Source: Desulforapulum autotrophicum
GTDB taxonomy: Bacteria > Desulfobacterota > Desulfobacteria > Desulfobacterales > Desulfolunaceae
Assembly: GCA_020723285.1 (NCBI GenBank)
Contig: DYJE01000013.1
Span: forward strand, 1 to 64,000
Direction of reading: 5' to 3'
Length of the DNA: 64,000 nucleotides
Part shown: one piece after another, positions 53,862 through 63,094 of the stretch
How the letters are laid out: each line of letters starts with the position of its first letter
Position numbering within the stretch: position 1 is the stretch's first letter
Program-made: the position numbers and the translations under genes
The notes under the pieces: generated by a model
What the model saw: the letters and a program-made list of their open reading frames with translations, nothing else
Databases searched by the model: none
Told to the model about the DNA's origin: nothing

Positions 53862-54332
53862 TTATGAATAATCCTTATGTCGGTTCACCCGGTGCATTTC
53901 ACGGTTCGCGTCTTTTTCTTTCAGGCTCTGACGCTTGTCGTAAAGATTCTTGCCCTGGCCGATGCCGAGCTTCATCTTGATGCGGCTCCCCTTGAAGTAA
54001 ATGCTCAGAGGAATGAGGGAAAAACCCTTTTCATTGACCTTGTTGTAGATCTTCCGGATTTCGGCCTTGTTCAGAAGAAGCTTCCGGGGCTTCAGGGGGT
54101 CATGGTTATCGTTGTACGAATAGGTGTAAGGACTGACATGCATCTGGTGAACGTAGACCTCCCCTTTATCCGTGATTCTGGCGTAAGAGTCCTTGATATT
54201 CACACCCCCGCCACGGATGGCTTTCACTTCCGACCCCACCAGCACCAGCCCGGCTTCGTACTGGTCGGAAATGGTGTAGCTGTGATGGGCTTTTTTATTG
54301 ACGGCAATCTGCCGGATTTTCTTGTCATCCAC
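53862..54332 (-). CDS. smpB: SsrA-binding protein SmpB
   Basis: The 156-residue protein binds tmRNA and the ribosome. Family segments are NKKAHHSYTISDQYEAGLVL, then VLVGSEVKAIRGGGVNIKDS, LNKAEIRKI and a basic tail (KEKDANREMHRVNRHKD). It lies upstream of ssrA and 18 bases after ptsI, so it is likely co-transcribed with ptsH-ptsI. Confidence 0.96.
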   Translation of the reverse strand: MDDKKIRQIAVNKKAHHSYTISDQYEAGLVLVGSEVKAIRGGGVNIKDSYARITDKGEVYVHQMHVSPYTYSYNDNHDPLKPRKLLLNKAEIRKIYNKVNEKGFSLIPLSIYFKGSRIKMKLGIGQGKNLYDKRQSLKEKDANREMHRVNRHKDYS

Positions 54333-54350
54333 GATGGTTTACTCCAGGGT

Positions 54351-56105
54351 TTATAAACCGAGCTTTTGCTCTTCACATCTGATCAGGCGTTCAATATCTT
54401 CCACCGAACCTTGCCTGAGAACGTCCGTCACGATGGAAAGGGTTTTTTCACGGCTGAGCTTTCTGATTCTGTCCTTCACATCGGGAATGGCCTGGGGAGC
54501 CATGCTGAGCTCGTCAAGTCCCATACCGATCAGAAGCGGCAGATTGACCGGATCTGACGCCATCTCACCGCACATGAACACCTTGATTCCCTTGGACTTG
54601 GCCACATTCACCACATGGTTGATGATGCGGATGACCGCCGGGTGAAGGGGTTTGTAAAGATGGGCCACTTTCTGATTGCTTCGATCAATGGCCAGCATGT
54701 ATTGGGTCAGATCGTTGGTCCCGATGCTGAAGAAACTCACCTCGTCGGCCAGAACTTCCGCCATGTAGGCCGCCGAAGGAATTTCGATCATAATGCCCAC
54801 CTCGATATCGCTGCGGTGGGGGATGTTTTCTTTTTTGAGGGCCTTAACCGCCTCGTGGAGGTGACGTTTGGCCGCAAGGACTTCTTCAAGACCGGAAATC
54901 ATGGGAAACATCACCCGGATGTTGCCGTAGACCGCAGCTCGCAATATGGCCCGAAGCTGTGTCATGAAAACGTCGGTCCGTGTCAGACAGAAGCGGATGG
55001 CCCGAAGACCCAGTGCGGGATTCGATTCATCGTTATTGCTGTCATAGGCAAGCGCCTTATCGCCGTTGATGTCCAGAGTCCTGATGGTCACAGGCTCGGG
55101 CGCGATGAGTTCCACCACATCCTTGTATTGCTCGTACAGCTCGTCTTCGCTGGGATAACTCGCTCTGTTGAGATACTGAAACTCCGTTCTGAACAAACCG
55201 ATTCCCTGGCCCCCATGATCCAGAACGGAAACCACTTCCTCCACCAGCTCGATGTTTCCCATCAGAGTCATTGTGTAACCGTCGGTGGTGGTGGCGGGAC
55301 TTTTACTTTCCCGGGTGACGATGGCTTTTCTGAGTTCGTAATCCCTCTGTATATCGTTGTATCGCAACAGCGTTTCATCGGTGGGGTGAACGATGACGAG
55401 CCCTTCAAGACCGTCCACGATGATGATGTCTTCGTTCTGAATGATCTGGGTGGCGTTTCCAAGTCCCTGGATCGAAGGAATTTCAAGGGTCCGTGCAATG
55501 ATGCTTGTGTGGGAGGCCTGCCCCCCCTTGTCTGTGACAAAACCCATGATTTTTTCTAGCTGGATCTGGCTGGTGTCTGCAGGAGACAAATCCCGGGCCA
55601 CCAGAATCACACGTTTGTTGATCTTGGAAATATTGACCTTCTCAGCCCCGGTGAGGTTGCCCATGATCCGCTCTGAAACCTGGGCCACATCCGTGGAACG
55701 GGAACGAAGATAGGGGTCGGGAATATCCAGGAACATGGCCTGGACTTTCGAGGCAATCCGCTTGAGCGCCCATTCGGCATTAATACGATCCTGGTCAATA
55801 ATTTCAAGGGCTTTTCCGTAAAGCAGCTTGTCACCGGCAAGAACCTTGTGGGATTCGAGAATGCTGATATGCTGGATGTATTCTGCCGGAAGATCCCGGA
55901 TAATGGCTGTGATTTCGTCTTTTGTTTTTTTGACGGCGGATTTGAGCCTGGCCTGTTCACGGGCCACATCCTGGGGGCCGATGTCGTATTTGACTACCAC
56001 GTCCACCCCTTCTTTGTCCACAAGGTAAGCCTGCCCTATGCATATGCCCGGAGAGCCTTTAATTCCGGTCAGTACAATTTCCTCAGAGCCAGAAAGTTTG
56101 TCCAT
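54351..56105 (-). CDS. ptsI: phosphoenolpyruvate-protein phosphotransferase (PTS enzyme I)
   Basis: The 584-residue enzyme takes phosphate from PEP and passes it to HPr. The active histidine lies in DKGGQASHTSIIARTLEIPS. The C-terminal PEP-binding domain has FFSIGTNDLTQYMLAIDRSN and the conserved FMCGEMASDP. It lies eight bases after ptsH. No sugar-specific permease is near, so the pathway may be regulatory and could end at the EIIA-type protein at 2286. Confidence 0.95.
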   Translation of the reverse strand: MDKLSGSEEIVLTGIKGSPGICIGQAYLVDKEGVDVVVKYDIGPQDVAREQARLKSAVKKTKDEITAIIRDLPAEYIQHISILESHKVLAGDKLLYGKALEIIDQDRINAEWALKRIASKVQAMFLDIPDPYLRSRSTDVAQVSERIMGNLTGAEKVNISKINKRVILVARDLSPADTSQIQLEKIMGFVTDKGGQASHTSIIARTLEIPSIQGLGNATQIIQNEDIIIVDGLEGLVIVHPTDETLLRYNDIQRDYELRKAIVTRESKSPATTTDGYTMTLMGNIELVEEVVSVLDHGGQGIGLFRTEFQYLNRASYPSEDELYEQYKDVVELIAPEPVTIRTLDINGDKALAYDSNNDESNPALGLRAIRFCLTRTDVFMTQLRAILRAAVYGNIRVMFPMISGLEEVLAAKRHLHEAVKALKKENIPHRSDIEVGIMIEIPSAAYMAEVLADEVSFFSIGTNDLTQYMLAIDRSNQKVAHLYKPLHPAVIRIINHVVNVAKSKGIKVFMCGEMASDPVNLPLLIGMGLDELSMAPQAIPDVKDRIRKLSREKTLSIVTDVLRQGSVEDIERLIRCEEQKLGL

Positions 56106-56113
56106 GCGATGTC

Positions 56114-56356
56114 CTATTCCTCGATACCCTGCTCGATCAGAACGGCAATTTCCATGAAAAGCTTTTCATCGGCCTGGCTTTCCATATGCAGCGTGACCTC
56201 CGTTCCTTTGGAACACCCCAGGGTCAGTATGTCGATGATACTGCCGGCATCGACCTTTTCGTCCTCTTTGATAATCCAGACCCTTCCACCTGAAGTCGAG
56301 GCAAGTTTGGCGATCATGGCCGCAGGACGGGCATGAATCCCCAGGGGATTGGCCAC
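56114..56356 (-). CDS. ptsH: phosphocarrier protein HPr (start codon uncertain)
   Basis: The frame encodes ANPLGIHARPAAMIAKLAS with the active His (residue 8 in the short form) and the later Ser-type region (GCSKGTEVTLHMES) of HPr. The first usual start codon, GTG 56356, would leave out the first beta strand. Upstream the frame remains open and reads INTLSKKIIV, a normal HPr start, with CAGG a few bases ahead of an ATC codon. A non-standard start is therefore possible. The gene precedes ptsI by eight bases. Confidence 0.88.
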   Translation of the reverse strand: MANPLGIHARPAAMIAKLASTSGGRVWIIKEDEKVDAGSIIDILTLGCSKGTEVTLHMESQADEKLFMEIAVLIEQGIEE

Positions 56357-56551
56357 GATTATTTTCTTTGAAAGCGTATTGATGTGAATACCTGCAAGGT
56401 TAACTGTTGAATGTGTTGAACCGGAAATTGCAATGGGATCCCATTCTAACCGGCGGCCCTAAATCTGTCTTTCGTCTTTTATTGCATGACCTTTAGTGTT
56501 TATCATACAGGGAAAGTCAGTGTCAAAGGCTTTGGAGGTTGAGGGGAAAAC

Positions 56552-58624
56552 TCAGTTGGGCTCGATCTTCATTTCCCATTCCGAATCGAAATCCGAACGC
56601 CGTACTTCTCTTAACGTTACGTTTTTACAGGTATCTTTGAGAATCATCATGGTGTTCGGACCGTTGATTATGGTTCCGGAAAAAATCTCCCGGAGGACCT
56701 TCACCTGTGACAATGGAGGTGTTTTTTTGTCCCAGGTCTTGATTTCCTTGATCTTTTCGTTCAGCTTCTCAATTTCATGAACATATATTTCGCACTGGTT
56801 TTGCAGCTCAAGGATATAATCCGTCAGGACGTCCTGCTGTTTGAAATATTCCTCGTTTTTTTGCGTGATCCGTCCCGCTTCGTTTTCACAAAACAAAAGC
56901 CCTTCCCGCAACAGTTGCCGCTGTTTCTGTCCATGCTCCGACAACTCACCGGAACAGTCAATATTCTTCATCTGGGTTTCAAGGGCTCTTTTCTGCTGTC
57001 CCAGGCGGTCCTCGGCCTGAACCAGATCCATGATTTTTTTATGCAATTGTTTCTGGGTTGCGGTGTATTCCTCTTTCCGCTTCTGCTCTTTTTCAAGTTC
57101 GACCTTCTTTTCCTCGATCTCTTCTTTGAAATACCGAATTTTTTTTTCAGTATGATCACTGATCCCAGAACGTATGGTGCAGGGACGAGATACATCGGAC
57201 CCAATCTGCTTTGCCGTGATCCCCTTTTTCGCTGACACCAGTGAAGAAATCACATGAACGCCATCACCTGCGAAATGGCCGCTTGTCCTTATTTTGCAGT
57301 CGATCACCGCTTTTTTCACCAGGACATCGCCGTAGGCGTCAACCTTCGTACCTGCCATATGCATGGCGTGAACCCCACCCCCGGCCCTCAGGACCGAATT
57401 AATGATGCCACCCGACACCTCGATATTGCCCACCACATCGATTTCACCGCCGTTCACGTCCTTTGCCGTCAGATTTCCACCTTTGATGATAAACCCCGGG
57501 TTGATGGAACCTTTCACGATGATGCTGCCGTTAAAAATGATATTACCCGTGGTGTAATCTACATCGCCCGGAATATGAAGTTCCTTCATCACCGTCACTT
57601 CGCCGTGGACCGTCATCAAAGGTTGGCCATCCATCGTCGAGACGATTTTCAATCCGTTTTCAGAGATTTCCGTACCCGGACCGCTTTTAAGGGGTTGATC
57701 GTTGGCCTGCTCCACAGGTATGGGATTGCCGAAAACATCGCTGCCGGTTTTCCCGTCGATTCCCGGAATTTTCTCTGCCAGTACCACTCCGGCCTTCACA
57801 AAGGGGACTGCCCCCCTGTCCTTGAAGTCAATGGTTCCGTGATCTGTGATTTTTCCGGGGTTCAGATAATCGTTGATGAAAAAAATCCTTACAACGGCGT
57901 CCCTTGAAGGAATGGAGTGTATTCCGAAGGCAATGACAAATCCTAAAGGTTCTCCGCCATATTTTGCCAGATGATTTTCAATATCCTGATCACCGATCAC
58001 TCCAAACTGTAATCCCTGGTCTTTGATCAGCGCCTTGATCTCCGAAAGTTCCGGGTTTCTCCCAAGACCACCGGGGATATGGATATCTGCCCTCATACCG
58101 TTGTTCGTCACGATAAGCGAAATCCGTCGTTTAAGGTCATTTTCCTTTTTATGCGCCTCCGAATGTTTCGTGTCGTGAGCTTCATGGGTCATCAGTTCAT
58201 CGTAAGACAGACCCCGTAATTTTTCCATCAGGCGGTTCCGCTGCTCGGCGGTTAAAAGCCCTTCACTGATCAGGATATCGCCCACGGATTTCAGGATACC
58301 CTCTTTAAAGGCCTGCTTTTGTACGTCCAGGGCTTTCACCAGGTCGACCTCCGGGACCAGATGATGCCGTGCGGCAAGAACGGCAAATCGTTTGTCGATG
58401 GTCCGGATGGATGCGGCCAAAAGGCGGGTCATGGTCAGTTTATCGACGATATTTCGCTCAAGGAGATACTCCACAAGAGACAGAGCGGTTCCTTTTGACG
58501 AGGCGATCTGTATGTCTGACAGAGCCTTTTTGAGAACAGACTGGGTGATGATCCTGTTTTCCAGAGCTATTTCGGCAAGAATGAAACTCATATCCCCCTG
58601 GGTTTTCTCTGAAAAATCATTCAT
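56552..58624 (-). CDS. FapA / DUF342 polymer-forming protein
   Basis: The 690-residue protein has a helical N-terminal part (about 1-150), a central repeat-rich beta-helix (about 230-475, with GDVDYTTGNIIFNGSIIVKG, GGEIDVVGNIEVSGGIINS and AYGDVLVKKAVIDCKI) and a long coiled coil (about 480-640). This is the DUF342/FapA layout, a group often linked to polar landmarks, motility or secretion-like systems in Gram-negative bacteria. No motility genes are nearby. A ribosome-binding site is not obvious at the ATG 58624. Confidence 0.85.
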   Translation of the reverse strand: MNDFSEKTQGDMSFILAEIALENRIITQSVLKKALSDIQIASSKGTALSLVEYLLERNIVDKLTMTRLLAASIRTIDKRFAVLAARHHLVPEVDLVKALDVQKQAFKEGILKSVGDILISEGLLTAEQRNRLMEKLRGLSYDELMTHEAHDTKHSEAHKKENDLKRRISLIVTNNGMRADIHIPGGLGRNPELSEIKALIKDQGLQFGVIGDQDIENHLAKYGGEPLGFVIAFGIHSIPSRDAVVRIFFINDYLNPGKITDHGTIDFKDRGAVPFVKAGVVLAEKIPGIDGKTGSDVFGNPIPVEQANDQPLKSGPGTEISENGLKIVSTMDGQPLMTVHGEVTVMKELHIPGDVDYTTGNIIFNGSIIVKGSINPGFIIKGGNLTAKDVNGGEIDVVGNIEVSGGIINSVLRAGGGVHAMHMAGTKVDAYGDVLVKKAVIDCKIRTSGHFAGDGVHVISSLVSAKKGITAKQIGSDVSRPCTIRSGISDHTEKKIRYFKEEIEEKKVELEKEQKRKEEYTATQKQLHKKIMDLVQAEDRLGQQKRALETQMKNIDCSGELSEHGQKQRQLLREGLLFCENEAGRITQKNEEYFKQQDVLTDYILELQNQCEIYVHEIEKLNEKIKEIKTWDKKTPPLSQVKVLREIFSGTIINGPNTMMILKDTCKNVTLREVRRSDFDSEWEMKIEPN

Positions 58625-58780
58625 GGCTTCATCTGAACCTTTGTCCTAAGTCTCAGAAAAAACAAAACCGTTCCCCTGTCGACAGAGAAACGGTCAATCA
58701 AGCATTTTCCCCAAATCAGGTTTGACCTGTCAGATGCCATGCGTCTGATGATTATCATTGGACCTTCAGCAGATTGGCGA

Positions 58781-59035
58781 TCAGGTGTTCAGCATGGCTT
58801 CGATCTGAGTGAACCCGTCATCGAGCATCTTTTTCAGCTCTTCCCTTCTTTTTTTGTATTCCACCAGGGTCGTTTCAAGAGCCTTGATGGCGTCTTTGGG
58901 CATACTCGTCTTTTCAAGCATGTCCGTCGTCATTTTTTCCGCCTGCCCCTGGAGAATCACCATGGTGTTGTATCCAGCGTCAAAAGCTGCTTTCTGATAC
59001 TCCAACGTCCTTTTGATCATCGCCTTCGAGTCCAT
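58781..59035 (-). CDS. small phasin-like coiled-coil protein (84 aa)
   Basis: The protein is highly charged and helical (SKAMIKRTLEYQKAAFDAGY ... EYKKRREELKKMLDDGFTQI), with repeated heptads and a C-terminal FTQIEAML. It resembles small phasin-like proteins that coat storage granules, which are common in Desulfobacterales. No signal peptide or membrane segment is present. It may act with the RHH-like protein at 60002. Identification is by layout only. Confidence 0.5.
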   Translation of the reverse strand: MDSKAMIKRTLEYQKAAFDAGYNTMVILQGQAEKMTTDMLEKTSMPKDAIKALETTLVEYKKRREELKKMLDDGFTQIEAMLNT

Positions 59036-59385
59036 TCTTCCTCCTTAATACCATTGATAACATACGATACACATCGTTAACGGAATCCGATACATCTTGC
59101 CAAAAATACGTTTGAAAACTGCAGTTCGTTCGATAGATTGAAAAGGAATGCTAATGAAAGGTAAAAAATTATAGAAATTATAAAGTAATGATCTTTTTTT
59201 TTCAACAGAATTTCCAGCCAGAATTTCCAACGAGTATGAAATCACCTGATATTTCAAATGGACATCAATCGGTTGCTTTGTTATAATCTTTTAAAAATAG
59301 ACCATTACCCTTTCCATCCGGTCGCCGATTAACATTAAGAATCACAGACCCTTTCATTAAAAAACTCAATTGTCGGAGTGTGTGA
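59036..59385. other. AT-rich intergenic region with the response-regulator promoter
   Basis: No gene is visible. The 350 bases are AT-rich and hold the promoter at 59259-59287. A leftward 70-residue open frame (59045-59257) has no conserved sequence and is not counted as a gene. Confidence 0.5.
59259..59287 (+). promoter_or_regulatory. promoter of the response-regulator gene
   Basis: TGGACA (59259-59264) and a perfect TATAAT (59282-59287) are spaced by exactly 17 bases, with an expected start near 59294. Confidence 0.65.
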
Positions 59386-59784
59386 ATGAAATGCCTTGTT
59401 GTGGATGATGATGGAGTCAGTCTGACAAAAATGCAGAAAATCATTGGCGAATTCGGAGATTGCGTGCTGGCGGAATCCGGAAAAGACGCCATCGTGGAAT
59501 TCAACCATGCCTGGGATCAGAATCTTCCCTTTGACCTGATTGCCCTTGACATCAGCATGCCGGATATGTCGGGACTCGACGTCCTTACCACCATACGGAA
59601 TATCGAAAAAGAGAAAGGGTTGACCAAAGACCGCCAATGCAAGGTCATGATGGTCACAGCAACGGCCGATCAGGATGTGGTGATCGGAAGCGTCCGGGCT
59701 GGCTGCAACACCTATATCGTCAAGCCTTTTGACAGGAGTCGTGTCATCGATAAACTTAAAAGCCTGGGATACAAAGTCAAATAA
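59386..59784 (+). CDS. single-domain response regulator (CheY-like)
   Basis: The 132-residue receiver has the acidic pocket VVDDDG near residue 6, the phosphate-accepting Asp in FDLIALDISMPDMSG, the conserved Thr/Ser in MMVTATADQ and Lys in YIVKPFDR. It has no output domain, so it should act through protein contacts or as a phosphate relay. No histidine kinase is near, although the FapA-like and phasin-like genes flank it. A terminator follows its stop. Confidence 0.9.
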   Translation: MKCLVVDDDGVSLTKMQKIIGEFGDCVLAESGKDAIVEFNHAWDQNLPFDLIALDISMPDMSGLDVLTTIRNIEKEKGLTKDRQCKVMMVTATADQDVVIGSVRAGCNTYIVKPFDRSRVIDKLKSLGYKVK

Positions 59785-59803
59785 AATCTCGTTTGACTAA
59801 AGG

Positions 59804-59837
59804 AAAGGCCGGAACCATGCAGTGAGCCGGCCTTTTT
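59804..59837 (+). terminator. terminator of the response-regulator gene
   Basis: AAAGGCCGG (59804-59812) pairs with CCGGCCTTT (59827-59835) and is followed by T residues. It lies 20 bases after the stop. Confidence 0.88.
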
Positions 59838-60001
59838 CAACGCACCTCCTGACCGGTATGTATAACCTGTTACGTATTCCATTGATCATTACCGATATTC
59901 CACAATCCAATCAGCCATATATCTGGAACATTGACACATCACCCACTCCATAGTATGTATTCAGAAATTTGTATGTATCTTTGAACACCGGGAGTATTCA
60001 C

Positions 60002-60490
60002 ATGGCCAAAAAAATCACCATCAGCGTCCCTGACGAGCTTCATGAAAAAATGAAGGAATGGAAATCCGTTCTCAATTTTTCCAAGGTTTTTCAAAACGCC
60101 ATAACGACGATGATCCGCAAGAAAGAAGTCCTGAAGAATAAATTCATGGACGAAATGGATCTTTCTTCCATTGTGGACCGCCTGAAAAAAGAAAAATTCG
60201 AATTTGAAAGCAATATCATGGAGAGTGGTAAAAAGGACGGGTTGGAATGGTCAAGAACCGCACATTACCGAGAACTGCAATACGCCCTTTCATGGAATCC
60301 CGCAGGCAACCCGGCCCAGGATGAAGAACTGGGAGACTACTTCACCCACATGTTCACCCAATACAAAGACAAACTCTTCGCCACAGGAAAAATGGCCCAG
60401 AACCGGCTCAGTTCGCTCTCTGAAAAGTACCTGAAAGGCTGGAAAGAAGGTGTGGAGCTTTTCTGGAATGAAGTGAAAGACAAGCTGTAA
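60002..60490 (+). CDS. hypothetical protein with ribbon-helix-helix-like N-terminus (162 aa)
   Basis: The protein begins MAKKITISVPDELHEKMKEW, which resembles a ribbon-helix-helix DNA-binding domain, and continues KSVLNFSKVFQNAITTMIRK. The rest (about 70-162) is basic, aromatic and helical with no recognised family. ATG 60002 follows GGGAG. An upstream start at 59969 has no binding site. It is followed 38 bases later by plsC. Whether it is a regulator is not shown. Confidence 0.55.
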   Translation: MAKKITISVPDELHEKMKEWKSVLNFSKVFQNAITTMIRKKEVLKNKFMDEMDLSSIVDRLKKEKFEFESNIMESGKKDGLEWSRTAHYRELQYALSWNPAGNPAQDEELGDYFTHMFTQYKDKLFATGKMAQNRLSSLSEKYLKGWKEGVELFWNEVKDKL

Positions 60491-60527
60491 TCAGCGCGCA
60501 TTGACAATACATAAGATCGGAGAAACT

Positions 60528-61361
60528 ATGGGCCTTGGAAATATTCCTCGGGATTTTTTTGAAGAGTACTGGCTGAAATACTCGGTAGACCGGAAAAGAA
60601 TGTCTGAGAACATCAAGGAGCTTTTTGAGTCTGCGGAAATCCGCCTGTTCAAAGCTCTTTACCAGCCTTACAAATGGCTGTTCATCGTGCCTCTTCTCGT
60701 AGTGTCAACCTTGGTTTTCGGACTTCTCGCCTTTACCGCATCCCTTGTTTTTTCACCTTCCGTGGGACGAATTTTCGCGGTGCTGTGGGCCAGAACCAAC
60801 GGCTTTTTCACGCCCATGACCGTCACTGTCGAGGGGTCCGAAAACATGGAACCCGGCCAGTCCTATGTCATCACGGCCAACCATCAGAGCCTGTACGACA
60901 TATACGCGCTGTACGGATGGCTGAACCGGGATTTCAAATGGGTCATGAAAAAAGAACTGGAACGCGTTCCCGTTCTGGGCTTCGCCTGTAAAGCCCTGGG
61001 GCATATATTCATCGACCGGTCCGATTCCAAACATGCCATCATGACCATCAACCATGCAAAATCAAAAATAACTGACGGGGTTTCCGTGGTTTTTTTTCCT
61101 GAAGGTTCCAGGAGCGAGGACGGGTCCATAGGTCCGTTCAAGAAAGGCGCATTCAAAATGGCCGTTGATCTGGGAATTCCCATCCTGCCTGTAACCCTTA
61201 ACGGTACACGAAACATCCTCCCCAAAGGCAGTATCGATCTTTTACCGGGTGATGTTTCGATGATCATCCACAAGCCGATTCCCGTCACGCATTATCATGA
61301 AAAAAACCTGAAGCGCCTCATGGATAAAACACGGTTTTCCATCATGGCCGGACTGGAATAA
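60528..61361 (+). CDS. 1-acylglycerol-3-phosphate acyltransferase (PlsC type)
   Basis: The 277-residue protein has an N-terminal amphipathic or membrane-associated segment and the acyltransferase motifs NHQSLYDI (HX4D), FPEGSRS (FPEG) and LPVTLNGT. It should add the second acyl chain to lysophosphatidic acid in phospholipid synthesis, but the family also holds other acyl transfer roles. Start 60528 follows CGGAG. An in-frame ATG at 60501 has no binding site. Confidence 0.85.
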   Translation: MGLGNIPRDFFEEYWLKYSVDRKRMSENIKELFESAEIRLFKALYQPYKWLFIVPLLVVSTLVFGLLAFTASLVFSPSVGRIFAVLWARTNGFFTPMTVTVEGSENMEPGQSYVITANHQSLYDIYALYGWLNRDFKWVMKKELERVPVLGFACKALGHIFIDRSDSKHAIMTINHAKSKITDGVSVVFFPEGSRSEDGSIGPFKKGAFKMAVDLGIPILPVTLNGTRNILPKGSIDLLPGDVSMIIHKPIPVTHYHEKNLKRLMDKTRFSIMAGLE

Positions 61362-61403
61362 CGTCACTCGGGTTGAATGAGTGTAATAAGACAGGAACGC
61401 GAA

Positions 61404-61823
61404 TCAAACGCCGGAAAAGAGACTGCCGATAAAGCAACTGCCGCCGCCCCCACTTCCGGCTGCGGTTGTTGCGGTACCGGAGGAGCTTTTACCCGCTGTT
61501 CCGCCGTACAGTGCAAGAGGCAGATGGGCGGAAACTATAACGTCTGAAAAATCACTGGAATTTCCGCATTCGTTAAAGGCTTTGATGGAGTAATAGTATT
61601 CTTCACCGCCCGGAGAAGCCGTCAATTCGAGATAGGTTTCATCGGCGGGGACTTCCAGACTGTTTTCCTCTGTAAAAGAATCAGGATCTTTGCTCCAGTA
61701 GACCACATAGTAGTCGGCATCATCGTTGGCATCCCACTGGAGTTTGGGGGCGTCGGCGGCAAATGCGGCAGCGGCGGACAAACCAAGAACAATCATCAAA
61801 ACAGAAAACCACGATCTGAACAT
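61404..61823 (-). CDS. secreted fibronectin type III-like protein with Gly-rich Cys tail
   Basis: The 139-residue protein has a signal peptide (SWFSVLMIVLGLSAAAAFA) and one fibronectin type III-like domain (LQWDANDDADYYVVYWSKD ... YYYSIKAFNECGNSS). The C-terminus is Gly/Ser-rich and ends CFIGSLFSGV, which resembles the GGGCFIATAAYG-type sorting tails found on many secreted proteins of Desulfobacterota. Start 61823 follows GGGAGG. Longer in-frame starts give no signal peptide. The sorting role is inferred. Confidence 0.72.
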   Translation of the reverse strand: MFRSWFSVLMIVLGLSAAAAFAADAPKLQWDANDDADYYVVYWSKDPDSFTEENSLEVPADETYLELTASPGGEEYYYSIKAFNECGNSSDFSDVIVSAHLPLALYGGTAGKSSSGTATTAAGSGGGGSCFIGSLFSGV

Positions 61824-62103
61824 AAAAACCTCCCCACACCGGATGACCGCCTCAAACTCTCCCCACACAACTCACGCGGTCCGAATCTATCACAAACGAT
61901 TGAGTCACCCCATGATCAACCGTTTTAAACAAACCTAACAAATATCGTGCCATAGCACCTTAAAACCCCAAGAACACCGTCTTTTCAGGATGGCGCATCA
62001 ATGTTTTTAAAATTGAACACCAGAATAATCCTTGGAAGCTGTCGCTACTATTGGCGAAATAAAACCACTGGCAGCATATCGCCATAAAATTGTCGAACTG
62101 ACA

Positions 62104-62961
62104 TCATGTCAGGGAGGTAAGACGCCTGTAATAACCGATCCTGTTGATCCATCCAGACAGCCAGCGATGCTCGCTCCGCCAGAAAGGCGCGTTGGCCACA
62201 CGCCGAGTCAGAACAACTTCAGCAGCCTGGATGAAATCATGAATGGCCAGGGGCCCCGGCTCAACACCTTCCATTTCCTCAAGGACCTGCAAAAGCCCCC
62301 ATCCCTGGTTGTTGTACCGTTCACTGGGTTTAAGCCCTTCTCCTTTGAAATTCACATAATCAATCAGCGCGAACAGCTGCCGTGAAGAACCGGAAATCCG
62401 TTCCAGTTGCCGTCCGACATGTTGTTTTTTTTCATCGGTTGCAGCTTCAAGCAATCTGGGTATGGCTTTTTGAAGGCGTGCGACGATAAAAAGAGTCTGT
62501 TCGCGGGTGGTGCTCATCAGAAAAGCGTGAAGCTGTTTCATCGACGGCGTGTTGCGTGAATTCATAAATTCGCGCCGGCTGGGCCATGGACAATCGACAT
62601 CTTTCATTGACCGGATAAAATTTGGAAGCCTTACACCGCTCTTGCGGGCATAATCGAGGTATGCAGGAAAACTCTCCTCAAAAGGGCCTTCTTTGCCTTT
62701 GGGATACCAGATAAAATGACCGATACCCAGGGACGGGAAATCCTCACCCCTGTTCCATGCAATGAGGTTTTCCTGTTTTCCGCCACATTCATTTTGAAAA
62801 ATGGTTTTGCCGATCCACGACACATCGTCTGGGTTGATATCTGACAGGGGCTGAACATGGACACCGGCATTAACAGCTTGTGCAATAGCCAGAAAAGTCA
62901 CAGAGACACAGGCCAGAATGAGGACGAAACATGCCATCAATGATATCCCCTTGTCCCTCAT
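62104..62961 (-). CDS. secreted lysozyme-like hypothetical protein
   Basis: The 285-residue protein has a signal peptide or anchor (MACFVLILACVSVTFLAIA, then AQAVNAG). Its centre reads IFQNECGGKQENLIAWNRGE and SLGIGHFIWYPKG. The pattern of a glutamate about 20 residues before a T/S-x-GIGH strand recalls T4-type lysozymes, and a proteobacterial family of unknown function shares it. Muramidase activity is therefore a reasonable guess, but not proven. The gene reads leftward and alone. Confidence 0.6.
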   Translation of the reverse strand: MRDKGISLMACFVLILACVSVTFLAIAQAVNAGVHVQPLSDINPDDVSWIGKTIFQNECGGKQENLIAWNRGEDFPSLGIGHFIWYPKGKEGPFEESFPAYLDYARKSGVRLPNFIRSMKDVDCPWPSRREFMNSRNTPSMKQLHAFLMSTTREQTLFIVARLQKAIPRLLEAATDEKKQHVGRQLERISGSSRQLFALIDYVNFKGEGLKPSERYNNQGWGLLQVLEEMEGVEPGPLAIHDFIQAAEVVLTRRVANAPFWRSEHRWLSGWINRIGYYRRLTSLT

Positions 62962-63027
62962 AAGGCCGCCCTTTCGTCATCTTGGATGTTTTCTGTTAGC
63001 AGGAAAACCATAGCACAGCAGCAGGGC

Positions 63028-63065
63028 AAAAAAAAGGGCCAGCTCTCCGAAGATCGCTGACCCTT
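63028..63065 (-). terminator. terminator of the NrfD-family gene
   Basis: On the minus strand AAGGGTCAGC pairs with GCTGGCCCTT (one G-T pair) across a 12-base loop and is followed by eight T. It lies 29 bases after the stop. Confidence 0.9.
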
Positions 63066-63094
63066 TATATTCTTACAAGCTGCCGAAAGTTCTC

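Noticed and set aside
59045-59257. 70-residue leftward frame upstream of the response regulator
   Set aside because: No ribosome binding site, no similarity, and it lies in AT-rich promoter DNA.
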